A DNA stretch of 64,000 nt, taken from contig DWWA01000023.1 of assembly GCA_019119935.1 (NCBI GenBank), positions 1-64,000 of the forward strand, given 5' to 3'. This DNA comes from Candidatus Ruthenibacterium merdavium (GTDB taxonomy: Bacteria > Bacillota > Clostridia > Oscillospirales > Ruminococcaceae). Each line of letters opens with the position of its first letter. The first letter of the stretch is position 1. A program made the position numbers and the translations under genes. Under the pieces are notes generated by a model. It did not search any database and was not told the DNA's origin. It saw only the letters and a program-made list of their open reading frames with translations. Below are positions 7,887 through 14,241 of the stretch, one piece after another.

Positions 7887-8816
7887 TCACTCTCCTTCCT
7901 CTCGCTTCATTTTCAATTTCTTAAATCCTCCTTCCAAATATCCGTGTGACATATCGTGCCGAACAAGAGCATCGTAGTAGGTGTCTATTGTCGTCGGCGC
8001 ATTGTATATCGTAGTCAGCATATACTGACGGATATTTCTAATCTTTGTGGTGTTCTCCTTGAAGCAGTCCATAACATATCGAATGTGTTCGGCATTCAGT
8101 TTCATAAACCGACTGCGGACAATTTCTGCCGGACGCTCCTCTGCACCAATGCGAATCAACGGTCGCTTCGTGCAAACTGTTTCAACGATCAACTCCAGAA
8201 TGTTATCCAGCATTTCGGAATCGTAAGGGTAATCCTTCTTCAACAAATCCATACTAAGCTGATCCGAGAAATAATCAAAGTATTCTTGATACCGGTCATT
8301 CTCGTCCATCATTCCACCATTTCCGGAAGGAAAGATAGAATCAGTATCACTAAATTCAGTATTTTTAATATCAGTATTATTACATTGTGATTTCGGAAGT
8401 TCTTGAGTTGTGATTTCCATTGTTCCAGAATTGTGATTTTCACAATTCAAGAGTTGTGAATCCACAGCAGAGATAAAGTTCTTCACATAGATCAGGTTGG
8501 GCTTTCCCAAACCCTGGCGCTTACGTTCAATCAATCCTGCTTTCTTCTCAAGTTCACTGAGCAGCTTGATAGCCTTTTGTTCAGCACAGTTCAGAGCCAT
8601 CTTCGCTTCGTCGATTGTAAAAATGATATACACTCTACCGTTTTTATCTATCCAACCATTCTTGGCAGACAGGCTCATGCGGTCAAGCAAAATGCCATAC
8701 AGCATCTTGGCATCGGCAGAAATATTCCAGAACCTCTCGTTCGTGAACAACACCTTCGGAACTCGATAGAATGTGAATAGATCGGATTGCTGACCGTAAA
8801 AATAATCAAAACTCAC
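7887..8816 (-). CDS. repA: replication initiator A (RepA_N family)
   Basis: A 309-residue initiator. The N-terminal RepA_N winged-helix domain (FYRVPKVLFTNERFWNISAD ... LLSELEKKAGLIERKRQG) is followed by a low-complexity linker (about residues 115-165) and a C-terminal domain found in clostridial plasmid and conjugative-element initiators. In RepA_N plasmids the origin lies within the rep gene, and here four 23-bp-spaced repeats fall in the linker (8385-8476). The start is GTG at 8816, overlapping the stop of the 44-residue gene as GTGA. Expected role: autonomous replication of the excised circle. Confidence 0.9.
   Translation of the reverse strand: MSFDYFYGQQSDLFTFYRVPKVLFTNERFWNISADAKMLYGILLDRMSLSAKNGWIDKNGRVYIIFTIDEAKMALNCAEQKAIKLLSELEKKAGLIERKRQGLGKPNLIYVKNFISAVDSQLLNCENHNSGTMEITTQELPKSQCNNTDIKNTEFSDTDSIFPSGNGGMMDENDRYQEYFDYFSDQLSMDLLKKDYPYDSEMLDNILELIVETVCTKRPLIRIGAEERPAEIVRSRFMKLNAEHIRYVMDCFKENTTKIRNIRQYMLTTIYNAPTTIDTYYDALVRHDMSHGYLEGGFKKLKMKREEGE
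8385..8476. repeat. four iterons with 23-bp period inside repA (candidate origin)
   Basis: TTGTGATTTC (8385), TTGTGATTTC (8408), TTGTGATTTT (8431) and TTGTGAATCC (8454) begin exactly 23 bases apart in direct orientation. The repeats lie in the linker-coding part of repA, where RepA_N replicons keep their origin. A 23-bp period is about two helical turns, as is usual for initiator-binding iterons. Confidence 0.75.
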
Positions 8817-8947
8817 ACGGCTTCACCACCTTCTTTCTGCGGAAAACTTTCTGTTGTCAGCGGAATGCTGCGGAAAGTCGTATCCGTCTTTTCGTAAGGA
8901 CATCGGGCAAAATAGTAGAAGCGGTATTCCTGTTCATACACATCCAT
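8813..8947 (-). CDS. conjugative-element small protein (44 aa)
   Basis: Forty-four residues beginning MDVYEQEYRFYYFARCPYEK. The ATG at 8947 lies one base after the stop of the Cys-rich gene, and its stop overlaps the GTG start of repA by 4 bases, so it is embedded in a tightly coupled operon. A longer frame up to 9031 exists but would overlap the Cys-rich gene. No family is recognised; it could be a translational coupler or a small accessory of RepA. Confidence 0.55.
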   Translation of the reverse strand: MDVYEQEYRFYYFARCPYEKTDTTFRSIPLTTESFPQKEGGEAV

Positions 8948-8948
8948 A

Positions 8949-9173
8949 TCAACGAAGCCCCACTTCACGCATAACCTTCTTCGTACACCAACCAATGCAC
9001 GGGTGATCTCGCCCATAGGGACAGCCATCACATTCCGACTTGGGTTTCGGCGGCAAAGAGATTAAGTAGTAGCAATTATTTCTACCCAGACGGCAGCCCT
9101 TTCTGCCATTCGTCCAGAAGTAGCAGTAATGACAGTCGCTCGGCTTGTCTGCGGTATAAACAGGCTTGCTCAA
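8949..9173 (-). CDS. Cys-rich small protein with TTG start
   Basis: A 74-residue protein with eight cysteines arranged in pairs (CHYCYFW, GCRLGRNNCYY, CDGCPYGRDHPCIGWC), which suggests one or two metal-binding knuckles. I choose TTG at 9173 because GGAGGTG lies 6 bases upstream and because this codon overlaps the stop of a 34-codon leader ORF as TTGA; the longer frame up to 9395 runs through the terminator hairpin. It is the first substantial gene of the repA-parA-parB operon. Function unknown; a zinc- or iron-binding regulator is possible. Confidence 0.65.
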   Translation of the reverse strand: MSKPVYTADKPSDCHYCYFWTNGRKGCRLGRNNCYYLISLPPKPKSECDGCPYGRDHPCIGWCTKKVMREVGLR

Positions 9174-9274
9174 ATAAAACACCTCCAATCTCTTGTATTT
9201 GCCCATGGGTTTGGGCATAAAAAAAGAGCGCCTATCCATCCCCAATGCGGGGCAAATAGACGCTCTATGTACAT
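9170..9274 (-). CDS. candidate leader peptide (34 aa) across an attenuator-like hairpin
   Basis: Thirty-four codons from ATG at 9274 to TGA at 9170; the peptide begins MYIERLFAPHWGWIGALF and has four Trp. The ORF runs across the terminator-like hairpin at 9225-9266, and its stop overlaps the TTG start of the Cys-rich gene by 4 bases. Ribosome movement through it would open the hairpin and couple translation to the next gene. It has no Shine-Dalgarno sequence, and the weak promoter candidate would make it nearly leaderless. Inference from position; no homology tested. Confidence 0.45.
   Translation of the reverse strand: MYIERLFAPHWGWIGALFLCPNPWANTRDWRCFI
9219..9266 (-). terminator. attenuator-like terminator ahead of the repA operon
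   Basis: On the minus strand AGAGCG-T-CTAT pairs with ATAG-G-CGCTCT (9225-9266) and is followed by a run of T (9219-9224). A smaller CCCC/GGGG hairpin is nested in the loop. It lies between the presumed promoter and the first full gene of the operon, so it would reduce transcription unless opened by translation of the leader ORF. Confidence 0.65.
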
Positions 9275-9287
9275 AACGATATTTAAT

Positions 9288-9316
9288 TTTATCTGCTATA
9301 ACTGCATGGTATTCAA
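9288..9316 (-). promoter_or_regulatory. weak promoter candidate for the repA operon
   Basis: TTGAAT (9316-9311) and GATAAA (9293-9288) are 17 bases apart on the minus strand. Matches to consensus are partial. The predicted start near 9281 would leave the leader ORF almost leaderless. Confidence 0.3.
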
Positions 9317-9333
9317 AACATCCGCCTTTTTTG

Positions 9334-9427
9334 ATTAGCTGGATTTTTGGCACGATTTTGGGGCTGATTAGCAGGAAGGGCATTTTCATTAGCAAGAACA
9401 GCCCGTTTTCTGCTAAAAATTAGCTGG
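9334..9427. repeat. four ATTAGC direct repeats near the element end
   Basis: ATTAGCTGG (9334), ATTAGCAGG (9367), ATTAGCAAG (9388) and ATTAGCTGG (9419) are in direct orientation, with starts 33, 21 and 31 bases apart, close to whole helical turns. They lie between the repA operon and the tRNA. They may be integrase arm-type sites or operators of the operon; only the pattern is seen. Confidence 0.6.
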
Positions 9428-9544
9428 CGATTTTGTCTTATAACAACCGTTCGATTCTGGAGGGGTTGTCAAAAATCAAATTTTGGAGTAGAATTTTATC
9501 TCATACAGTGAAAGAGCTTTTTCGTAGCTTTTTATATAAGAAAA

Positions 9545-9576
9545 GCCGAAAACCCTTGAAAACAAAGGCTTTCGGC
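9545..9576 (-). terminator. terminator after tRNA-Arg
   Basis: GCCGAAA and TTTCGGC arms with a further CCTTTG/CAAGGG pairing; read on the minus strand the hairpin is followed by TTTTCTTA. It lies 10 bases past the encoded CCA of the tRNA gene, so it is the natural terminator of that gene. Confidence 0.7.
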
Positions 9577-9585
9577 GTTGTTCAC

Positions 9586-9662
9586 TGGCGTCCATAAGAG
9601 GATTTGAACCTCCGACCCCACGCTTAGGAGGCGTGTGCTCTATCCAGCTGAGCTATATGGAC
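9586..9662 (-). tRNA. tRNA-Arg (anticodon CCT)
   Basis: A complete cloverleaf: acceptor GTCCATA (9662-9656) pairs with TATGGAC (9596-9590), the D arm carries AGCTCAGCTGGATAGAGC, the anticodon stem CACGC/GCGTG encloses CTCCTAA with anticodon CCT, and the T arm is GAGGTTCAAATCCTC. CCA is encoded (9588-9586). It reads AGG codons. The conjugative element lies directly on its 3' side, the usual situation when a tyrosine recombinase has used the tRNA 3' end as attachment site. Confidence 0.95.
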
Positions 9663-9722
9663 GTGTCTGATATATGATTATAGCCCGATCAAAGTCGAAC
9701 TGCAATCCCTTATTTAGTTTTT

Positions 9723-9787
9723 TTTGAGGTGGCCGTTGTAACGCAACCTTAGGAGGGGTTTGTTATATCCATTTAACTACGGAGGCA
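9723..9787 (-). pseudogene. decayed tRNA-Arg-like sequence
   Basis: Read on the minus strand from 9787: GCCTCCG could be a 5' acceptor arm, GTTA/TAAC a D stem, then an imperfect anticodon stem around CTCCTAA, again with CCT. After the anticodon arm the similarity is lost: no proper T arm and only a poor 3' acceptor (GGCCACC). It stands 60 bases upstream of the intact tRNA-Arg(CCT). It may be a remnant of an earlier integration or of a duplicated tRNA gene. Confidence 0.45.
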
Positions 9788-9912
9788 AAAGCGATTTAAA
9801 CTTAACTTAAGTTATCTTAGCTATTATAAAAAATTTTAGTAAAAAAATCAAGAGCAGAAGAGAATTTTATTGTCGGCAAAAAATGCTCTTCTGCTCTTAT
9901 CTTTGATTAACT

Positions 9913-10341
9913 TTATTTTTCCGTTACGGTTGCTTCAATCACTGCTCGTTTCACTTGCAGCAACAAAAGAACCATGCTGACACCCAAGAAAATATGTCCA
10001 ATTCCTGCAATGCCCGAAATGGCCGCATCCATTCCGTTTGACAAGGGCAGCTGCAATACTTGAGCAATACCGCGCACGATAAACATCACCACAGTTAAGT
10101 TTAAACCTACATGGTAGAGCACTGTCCATTTTTTGCTTTTAGGATTGGTGAATAAAAAATGTTTTTCCAACAAAAGCATCAGGATAAAAAACACCATTCC
10201 CAGCATGAAGTAATGCGTATGTACAAAAGACAGTGTCGTTTTTCCCGTAAATCCAAAAAACTTTGTAAACTCTCGATAAAACACTCCGCCGACCATAGCC
10301 AAAATTGCGTAGAGCAAAGCTGTATTGATATAACGCTTCAT
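9913..10341 (-). CDS. DUF2871 membrane protein
   Basis: A 142-residue integral membrane protein with four predicted helices, beginning MKRYINTALLYAILAMVGGV and containing FVHTHYFMLGMVFFILMLLLEK. The conserved HTHYFMLG histidines are typical of DUF2871, a small family resembling heme-copper oxidase accessory or quinone-linked proteins; its function is not known. I start at 10341, where AAAAGGGG lies upstream; the frame extends further but without a binding site. A 17-bp TetR-type operator lies upstream at 10497-10513, so the gene is likely repressed by the divergent-site TetR protein encoded next to it. Confidence 0.8.
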   Translation of the reverse strand: MKRYINTALLYAILAMVGGVFYREFTKFFGFTGKTTLSFVHTHYFMLGMVFFILMLLLEKHFLFTNPKSKKWTVLYHVGLNLTVVMFIVRGIAQVLQLPLSNGMDAAISGIAGIGHIFLGVSMVLLLLQVKRAVIEATVTEK

Positions 10342-10343
10342 CT

Positions 10344-10436
10344 TTATTTCCCCTTTTCTTGACATTCTTTTTTCATTGCAAAATAACCAATTAAAATCGT
10401 CCAAACATAGGCACACGTTTTTGGAATCATGAGCAT
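10344..10436 (-). CDS. possible 30-residue membrane peptide upstream of DUF2871 gene
   Basis: A short frame beginning MLMIPKTCAYVWTILIGYFA and ending CQEKGK, with its stop 2 bases before the DUF2871 start codon. The frame is open a little further upstream, and TTG three codons earlier is an alternative start. The hydrophobic centre would make one membrane helix. No clear ribosome binding site is seen, so it could be a leader peptide, a remnant of a gene, or chance. Confidence 0.25.
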   Translation of the reverse strand: MLMIPKTCAYVWTILIGYFAMKKECQEKGK

Positions 10437-10496
10437 TCCAATCAACGGAGAAGTAAAGTATTGGGTTTTACCTTCATTAAATTCTCACTCTCCATT

Positions 10497-10513
10497 AATG
10501 AACAATGTTCATT
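10497..10513. promoter_or_regulatory. TetR operator copy 1 (upstream of DUF2871 gene)
   Basis: AATGAACAATGTTCATT is a perfect palindrome with 8-base arms around one central base. The core TGAACAATGTTCA recurs at 11122-11134 in front of the tetR gene. Two identical palindromes flanking one TetR gene strongly suggest they are its binding sites. Confidence 0.8.
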
Positions 10514-10548
10514 TTGCTGAATAAAAAAACCACGATAACGTGGCAATA

Positions 10549-11106
10549 TTAATACAGCGTTCTGCGAATGATTTCGAGCACTGCTGCCGGGTTATAGTCC
10601 TGGCGGATAAGCGCGGAAAGCATCAGAGAAAACAAAACATCCGCATATTTTTCCGCAGTAAACTCTCTCGAAAACGCATCCGGCCGAATTTTTTCGTCAT
10701 TTCTTAAAACAAAACAAAGCCCCTCTAAAATATGCTTCCATGTTTGCTGCATGCGCCGTTTTCCGCTCTCTTTCTCGTCCCGCATAAAGCTGAAGGAATG
10801 AAGATTAAAAAAGCCCGGATATTCTTTACACCCATACTCCATTCTCTGATAAATCCAAACGATACATGCTTGTGTGTTTTGAAAGACAGCTGTATCTTCG
10901 GGACGATGAAAAATCTCACACCAAATACTTTCCACCGCAGCTCCAATGAGCTCCGTTTTAGACGGAAAGTAATTGTAAATAGAACCTACTGAAACGCCGC
11001 AAGCCGCAGCAACAGAACGAATGTGAACGGCTGACCAGCCCTTTTCCTTAATCAGTGCTCTGCTCACCTTTAGAATTTCTTCTTTTGATGTCACGTTGGT
11101 ATTCAC
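10549..11106 (-). CDS. TetR/AcrR-family repressor
   Basis: A 185-residue regulator. The N-terminal HTH is typical of the TetR family (EEILKVSRALIKEKGWSAVH, then VAAACGVSVGSIYNYFPSKTELI); the C-terminal helical domain would bind a ligand I cannot predict. It is the only regulator near the DUF2871 gene and shares with it the palindrome TGAACAATGTTCA (11122-11134 before its own start, 10497-10513 before the neighbour), so it should repress both. The intergenic distance to its target is only the operator region. Confidence 0.9.
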   Translation of the reverse strand: MNTNVTSKEEILKVSRALIKEKGWSAVHIRSVAAACGVSVGSIYNYFPSKTELIGAAVESIWCEIFHRPEDTAVFQNTQACIVWIYQRMEYGCKEYPGFFNLHSFSFMRDEKESGKRRMQQTWKHILEGLCFVLRNDEKIRPDAFSREFTAEKYADVLFSLMLSALIRQDYNPAAVLEIIRRTLY

Positions 11107-11121
11107 CGAACCACCTCAATC

Positions 11122-11134
11122 TGAACAATGTTCA
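11122..11134. promoter_or_regulatory. TetR operator copy 2 (own promoter)
   Basis: TGAACAATGTTCA lies 16 bases upstream of the tetR start codon and is identical to the core of the palindrome at 10497-10513. Expected role: negative autoregulation. Confidence 0.8.
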
Positions 11135-11207
11135 TTATACGTATCTCTTTTACTTTTGTCAATGCCTTTTTGAAAAACTTCCCATCTTTCGTAAAAGCAA
11201 AGCGCAA

Positions 11208-11276
11208 AAAGCACAGAGCAAAATCCCGCATTTGCCGCACACTCTTATGCGGCCGCTCCAACCTGCTCTGTGCTTT
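11208..11276 (-). terminator. compound long-armed hairpin after capA
   Basis: Outer arms AAAGCACAGAGCA (11208-11220) and TGCTCTGTGCTTT (11264-11276) are 13-base perfect complements; inside, GCCGCA/TGCGGC (11234-11239, 11248-11253) makes a second hairpin. On the minus strand the outer stem is followed by TTTTT, so it should terminate the capA transcript. Confidence 0.7.
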
Positions 11277-11336
11277 CTTTCATTGTTCTCAGTGCGTTAT
11301 AATACAGTGTCTGAAAAAACAACTTTATGAAGTATT

Positions 11337-12638
11337 TTAATCCCACTGCAAATAAGACTCATCAATCGTTTGAGTCAGCACTTCGCGGATATAGGCCAAA
11401 TCAAACCGCCCGGAAGATGCTCTTGTACCATGCTGAGCTGCCAATTCTTCGGTATAATCACGGTAAAGATACTGCCGAATATTCGCATAATTAGCGTCAT
11501 AATGCGTCACAGACGGCACCGCTTTCACATTCGTCACGCTGATCTCAGACGAACCATCAACTTGCGTTGTCTTTGTAACATCAAATGTCATCACAACAGA
11601 AATCATTTGGTCGGCATACTGCTGTGCAGAAACAAAATTGCCTAAAGAATAGGCAACCGGAACCTGGCGCCCATCTGCTGCGGTCAGCATATCAATCGCC
11701 TGAACAACATGCGGATGCGTTCCAATAATAACATCTGCGCCCCAATCAGCGAGCTTCTGCGCCAAAAGCTCCTGCGAAGCACTGACATCATGACTGTTTT
11801 CCACGCCCCAGTGCATGCCTGCAACAACGACATCCGCCAATTCATTGGCACGCTGTATCTGTGATTGAATGACCTCCTCCTGCGAAGTGTAAATCACGTG
11901 TGCAGGCGCATCATCGGGAGTCGGAATTCCGTTTGTGCTTTCCGTGTAGGACAAAAACGCGAAGGTAATTCCGTTTTTCTCTAATATTGGAATTTCCGTT
12001 TCATCGCTCCACAAACCGGTTGTCAAAACATCATCCGGCATCGAATCCCAAAAGCGCATGGTTGCTTCTATGCCTTTTGCGTATTTATCATAGGCGTGAT
12101 TATTTGACATAGAAATAACGCGCATACCCAGATCATAAACCGCCTGCCCGCAAGCCGCAGGTGTACAGAACTGCGGATAACCGTCCGGTTCAATTTCATC
12201 TGTCACCAAAGTTTCTTGGTTCAGCCAGTTTAAATCAAACTCGGCATAAAACTCTTTGAGATTTTCATACACGGGTGCAAAATCATATCCTGTTCCGCCG
12301 GTACGCTTCGCCGCCTGCAAATAAATTCCGTCATGTATCAGGTTATCTCCGGTCGCAGAAAAGCGCACCGTTTGCACAGTCGGTTGTGCAGGTTCGCTCA
12401 CACTCGGAAGACTTGCATCAAACGATGTACTGCTCGCTTGTGCCGCACTTCCCTGCACAGGCTTCGGAGCAGCTTCAATCGCGCCGAAAAGAAGCCCTGA
12501 AACCGCAAGTACTAATACGCATACACCGCTCACTGCCAAAATCGCCCCTGTTACAGCGCTCTTTTTTGTGTGCTTTTTTGAGGGCTGCCGCACATGTTTC
12601 GGTATTGCTTTGCCAGGCTTACGAGATTTCTTTTGCAT
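11337..12638 (-). CDS. CapA-family (poly-gamma-glutamate synthesis type) protein
   Basis: A 433-residue protein with a basic cytoplasmic tail, one membrane anchor (about residues 29-53), a low-complexity stalk and a calcineurin-like CapA domain outside the cell: FSATGDNLIHDGIYL, SMSNNHAYD, VVAGMHWGVE and IIGTHPHVVQAI are the metal-ligand blocks of the PgsA/CapA family. CapA proteins act in making or anchoring poly-gamma-glutamate, but single copies without pgsBC, as here, are common in Clostridia and their substrate is unknown. It follows the HIT gene by 40 bases and is probably co-transcribed with it. Confidence 0.9.
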   Translation of the reverse strand: MQKKSRKPGKAIPKHVRQPSKKHTKKSAVTGAILAVSGVCVLVLAVSGLLFGAIEAAPKPVQGSAAQASSTSFDASLPSVSEPAQPTVQTVRFSATGDNLIHDGIYLQAAKRTGGTGYDFAPVYENLKEFYAEFDLNWLNQETLVTDEIEPDGYPQFCTPAACGQAVYDLGMRVISMSNNHAYDKYAKGIEATMRFWDSMPDDVLTTGLWSDETEIPILEKNGITFAFLSYTESTNGIPTPDDAPAHVIYTSQEEVIQSQIQRANELADVVVAGMHWGVENSHDVSASQELLAQKLADWGADVIIGTHPHVVQAIDMLTAADGRQVPVAYSLGNFVSAQQYADQMISVVMTFDVTKTTQVDGSSEISVTNVKAVPSVTHYDANYANIRQYLYRDYTEELAAQHGTRASSGRFDLAYIREVLTQTIDESYLQWD

Positions 12639-12678
12639 CGCCTTCCCTCCTGTCCGGGATTACCTCGTTTGCATTGGA

Positions 12679-13098
12679 TTACAAACAGCGTTTGATTTTT
12701 TCAATCATTTCTTCGTACTCATCTTGTGTGAGCAATGTTTTTCCGGGATTCATCTCAAAGGTGCCGCCCCACTCGTATGCATCGCGATATTTGGGTACTA
12801 AATGCATATGAAGATGGCATCCGGTATCGCCGTATGCGCCGTAGTTTACTTTATCGGGCGAAAAAGCCGCATGAATTGCACGAGCCGCATGTGCGACATC
12901 TTCAAAAAAGGCGTTTCTTTCTTCGTCGCTGATATCTACCATTTCACTCACATGATCACGATATGCCACAATGCAGCGTCCCGGATGACTCTGCTCTCGG
13001 AATAAAATTAAACTGCTTACTTTCAGGTCGCAAATAAAAATACCAAACTGGTCGAGCAGCTCACCGCGGGCACAATACGCACAATTTTGATCTTTCAT
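12679..13098 (-). CDS. HIT-family nucleotide hydrolase
   Basis: A 139-residue histidine-triad protein. The motif HLHMHLVPKY (H95, H97, H99) is the catalytic triad; an N-terminal CAYCARG pair of cysteines is a frequent zinc-binding addition. Family members hydrolyse nucleotide phosphoramidates or dinucleoside polyphosphates in the cytosol. I start at ATG 13098, where GGAAGGAG lies upstream; the frame extends 15 codons further without a site. A 12-bp tandem duplication (13121-13144) sits in its leader. It precedes capA in the same direction. Confidence 0.9.
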   Translation of the reverse strand: MKDQNCAYCARGELLDQFGIFICDLKVSSLILFREQSHPGRCIVAYRDHVSEMVDISDEERNAFFEDVAHAARAIHAAFSPDKVNYGAYGDTGCHLHMHLVPKYRDAYEWGGTFEMNPGKTLLTQDEYEEMIEKIKRCL

Positions 13099-13460
13099 GA
13101 TAAAACTCCTTCCTCTTGCCTTCAAAAGCAATTTCAAAAGCAATTTTGTTCAATAACAAAAATTTGTACAACCTATTAAGCAGGCAAATAACTCTCTGAA
13201 AAGCCGGAGAATGCATAGCTTTTTTCACAGCAAACAGCGGAGCTCAAAGCCAAGAATACGAAAACCCTCGTTGGATTTCAAAGCATTTTTTGCAAAGCAC
13301 TCGCCGCATCTTTGCAGAAAAAGATAAAACTCGACGATTCAGAAAGCCGCTTACTCACCTGCCCCTTTTCTTTATGATACACATGATTCTCAAAAATGTC
13401 CATAGATTCATAAAAATACGACAAATTTTATTCAATATCGTGAAATATAAACAAATAAAA
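13099..13460. other. intergenic region without recognisable gene
   Basis: About 360 bases between the HIT gene and the psiE terminator. It holds the AT-rich leader of the HIT gene, including a 12-bp tandem repeat (TTCAAAAGCAAT twice, 13121-13144). The plus-strand frame at 13290-13499 has no ribosome binding site and looks non-coding. Confidence 0.4.
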
Positions 13461-13489
13461 AGTACGGAAAAATCAATTTCTCCCGTACT
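13461..13489 (-). terminator. terminator after psiE-like gene
   Basis: AGTACGG and CCGTACT arms around a 15-base loop; on the minus strand the stem is followed by TTTTTATTTG. It lies about 45 bases past the stop of the psiE-like gene. Confidence 0.75.
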
Positions 13490-13532
13490 TTTCTATTGAT
13501 TTATTCATATAAATAAAATCAGACCAATTTGC

Positions 13533-13958
13533 TTATTCCTCTTGTTCATGCACTGAAGGCTCCTCTTTTTGCGCTGGGTTATTGGCCGGCAGATGGGCGC
13601 CGAAAGAAGGCACAAACAAAAAACGGCGAATAATAAAAATAATCGCGATGGCAATAATGCCGAGTAAGTTTTCAAACGGCGTCATATGTCCGATCACAAG
13701 CTGCCTTGCCATCGCAAACAAAAGCACCTCGATAGCAGATCCGGGCGTATGCTTTGCAAGCATTTTAATAAATTCAATGCCGATGACCAAGTTGAACGCT
13801 TGTTCTAAAACTGCCTGAAAACTTTGCATTCCATCCTTGTGAACCGCAAAGAGAAATACATCTTGAATTAAACCTACCCCAGCCACAGCAATTGCCGCTA
13901 ATACTAAAACAGCAAAGATGGCCGTGTACAGGAACCCTGACACAGCCATCTTTTTCAT
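13533..13958 (-). CDS. PsiE-family membrane protein
   Basis: A 141-residue protein with four predicted membrane helices and a hydrophilic Pro/Glu-rich tail. The stretch LVIGIEFIKMLAKHTPGSAIEVLLFAMARQLVI matches the PsiE (phosphate-starvation-inducible) family, whose function is undefined. It is the third gene after copA and csoR, starting 19 bases past the csoR stop, so it may be expressed with copper resistance. No strong ribosome binding site is seen at ATG 13958. Confidence 0.8.
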   Translation of the reverse strand: MKKMAVSGFLYTAIFAVLVLAAIAVAGVGLIQDVFLFAVHKDGMQSFQAVLEQAFNLVIGIEFIKMLAKHTPGSAIEVLLFAMARQLVIGHMTPFENLLGIIAIAIIFIIRRFLFVPSFGAHLPANNPAQKEEPSVHEQEE

Positions 13959-13977
13959 GTATTGATTTTAATACGGT

Positions 13978-14241
13978 TCAACGGTTCATTTTTTCCAAAA
14001 GCTGAATCACTTCATCAATTTTTGCTTCTGCATCGCCGTTTTCAAATGCATCCTGCACACAGCCTTGCAAATGCGCTTTTAAAACCATCTGATTGGCTTT
14101 TGTCAAAATCGAACGGGTTGCTAAAAGCTGGTTGGAAATATCCACGCAATAGCGGTCGTTCTCAATCATTTCCAAAATACCGTCAATCTGACCCCGTGCC
14201 GTTTTGAGCAGTCGGCCTACTGCTTTTTTATCTGCTTTCAT
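13978..14241 (-). CDS. csoR: CsoR-type copper-sensing repressor
   Basis: An 87-residue DUF156 repressor with the copper-ligand set C32, H57, C61 (in DRYCVDIS and LKAHLQGCV). Such proteins are all-helical DNA-binding tetramers that release DNA when Cu(I) binds. The start overlaps the copA stop by 4 bases (ATGA), so the repressor is made from the same mRNA it controls. The expected operator ATACCCCGTGGGGGTAT is present in front of copA at 16790-16806. The unusual feature is its position after, not before, the exporter gene. Confidence 0.93.
   Translation of the reverse strand: MKADKKAVGRLLKTARGQIDGILEMIENDRYCVDISNQLLATRSILTKANQMVLKAHLQGCVQDAFENGDAEAKIDEVIQLLEKMNR

Noticed and set aside
9437..9472. 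TTGACA and TATAAG on the minus strand near the element end
   Set aside because: Their spacing is 24 bases, too long for a standard promoter.
13121..13144. Tandem 12-bp repeat TTCAAAAGCAAT in the HIT gene leader
   Set aside because: Only two copies in AT-rich DNA; a slippage duplication explains it without a function.
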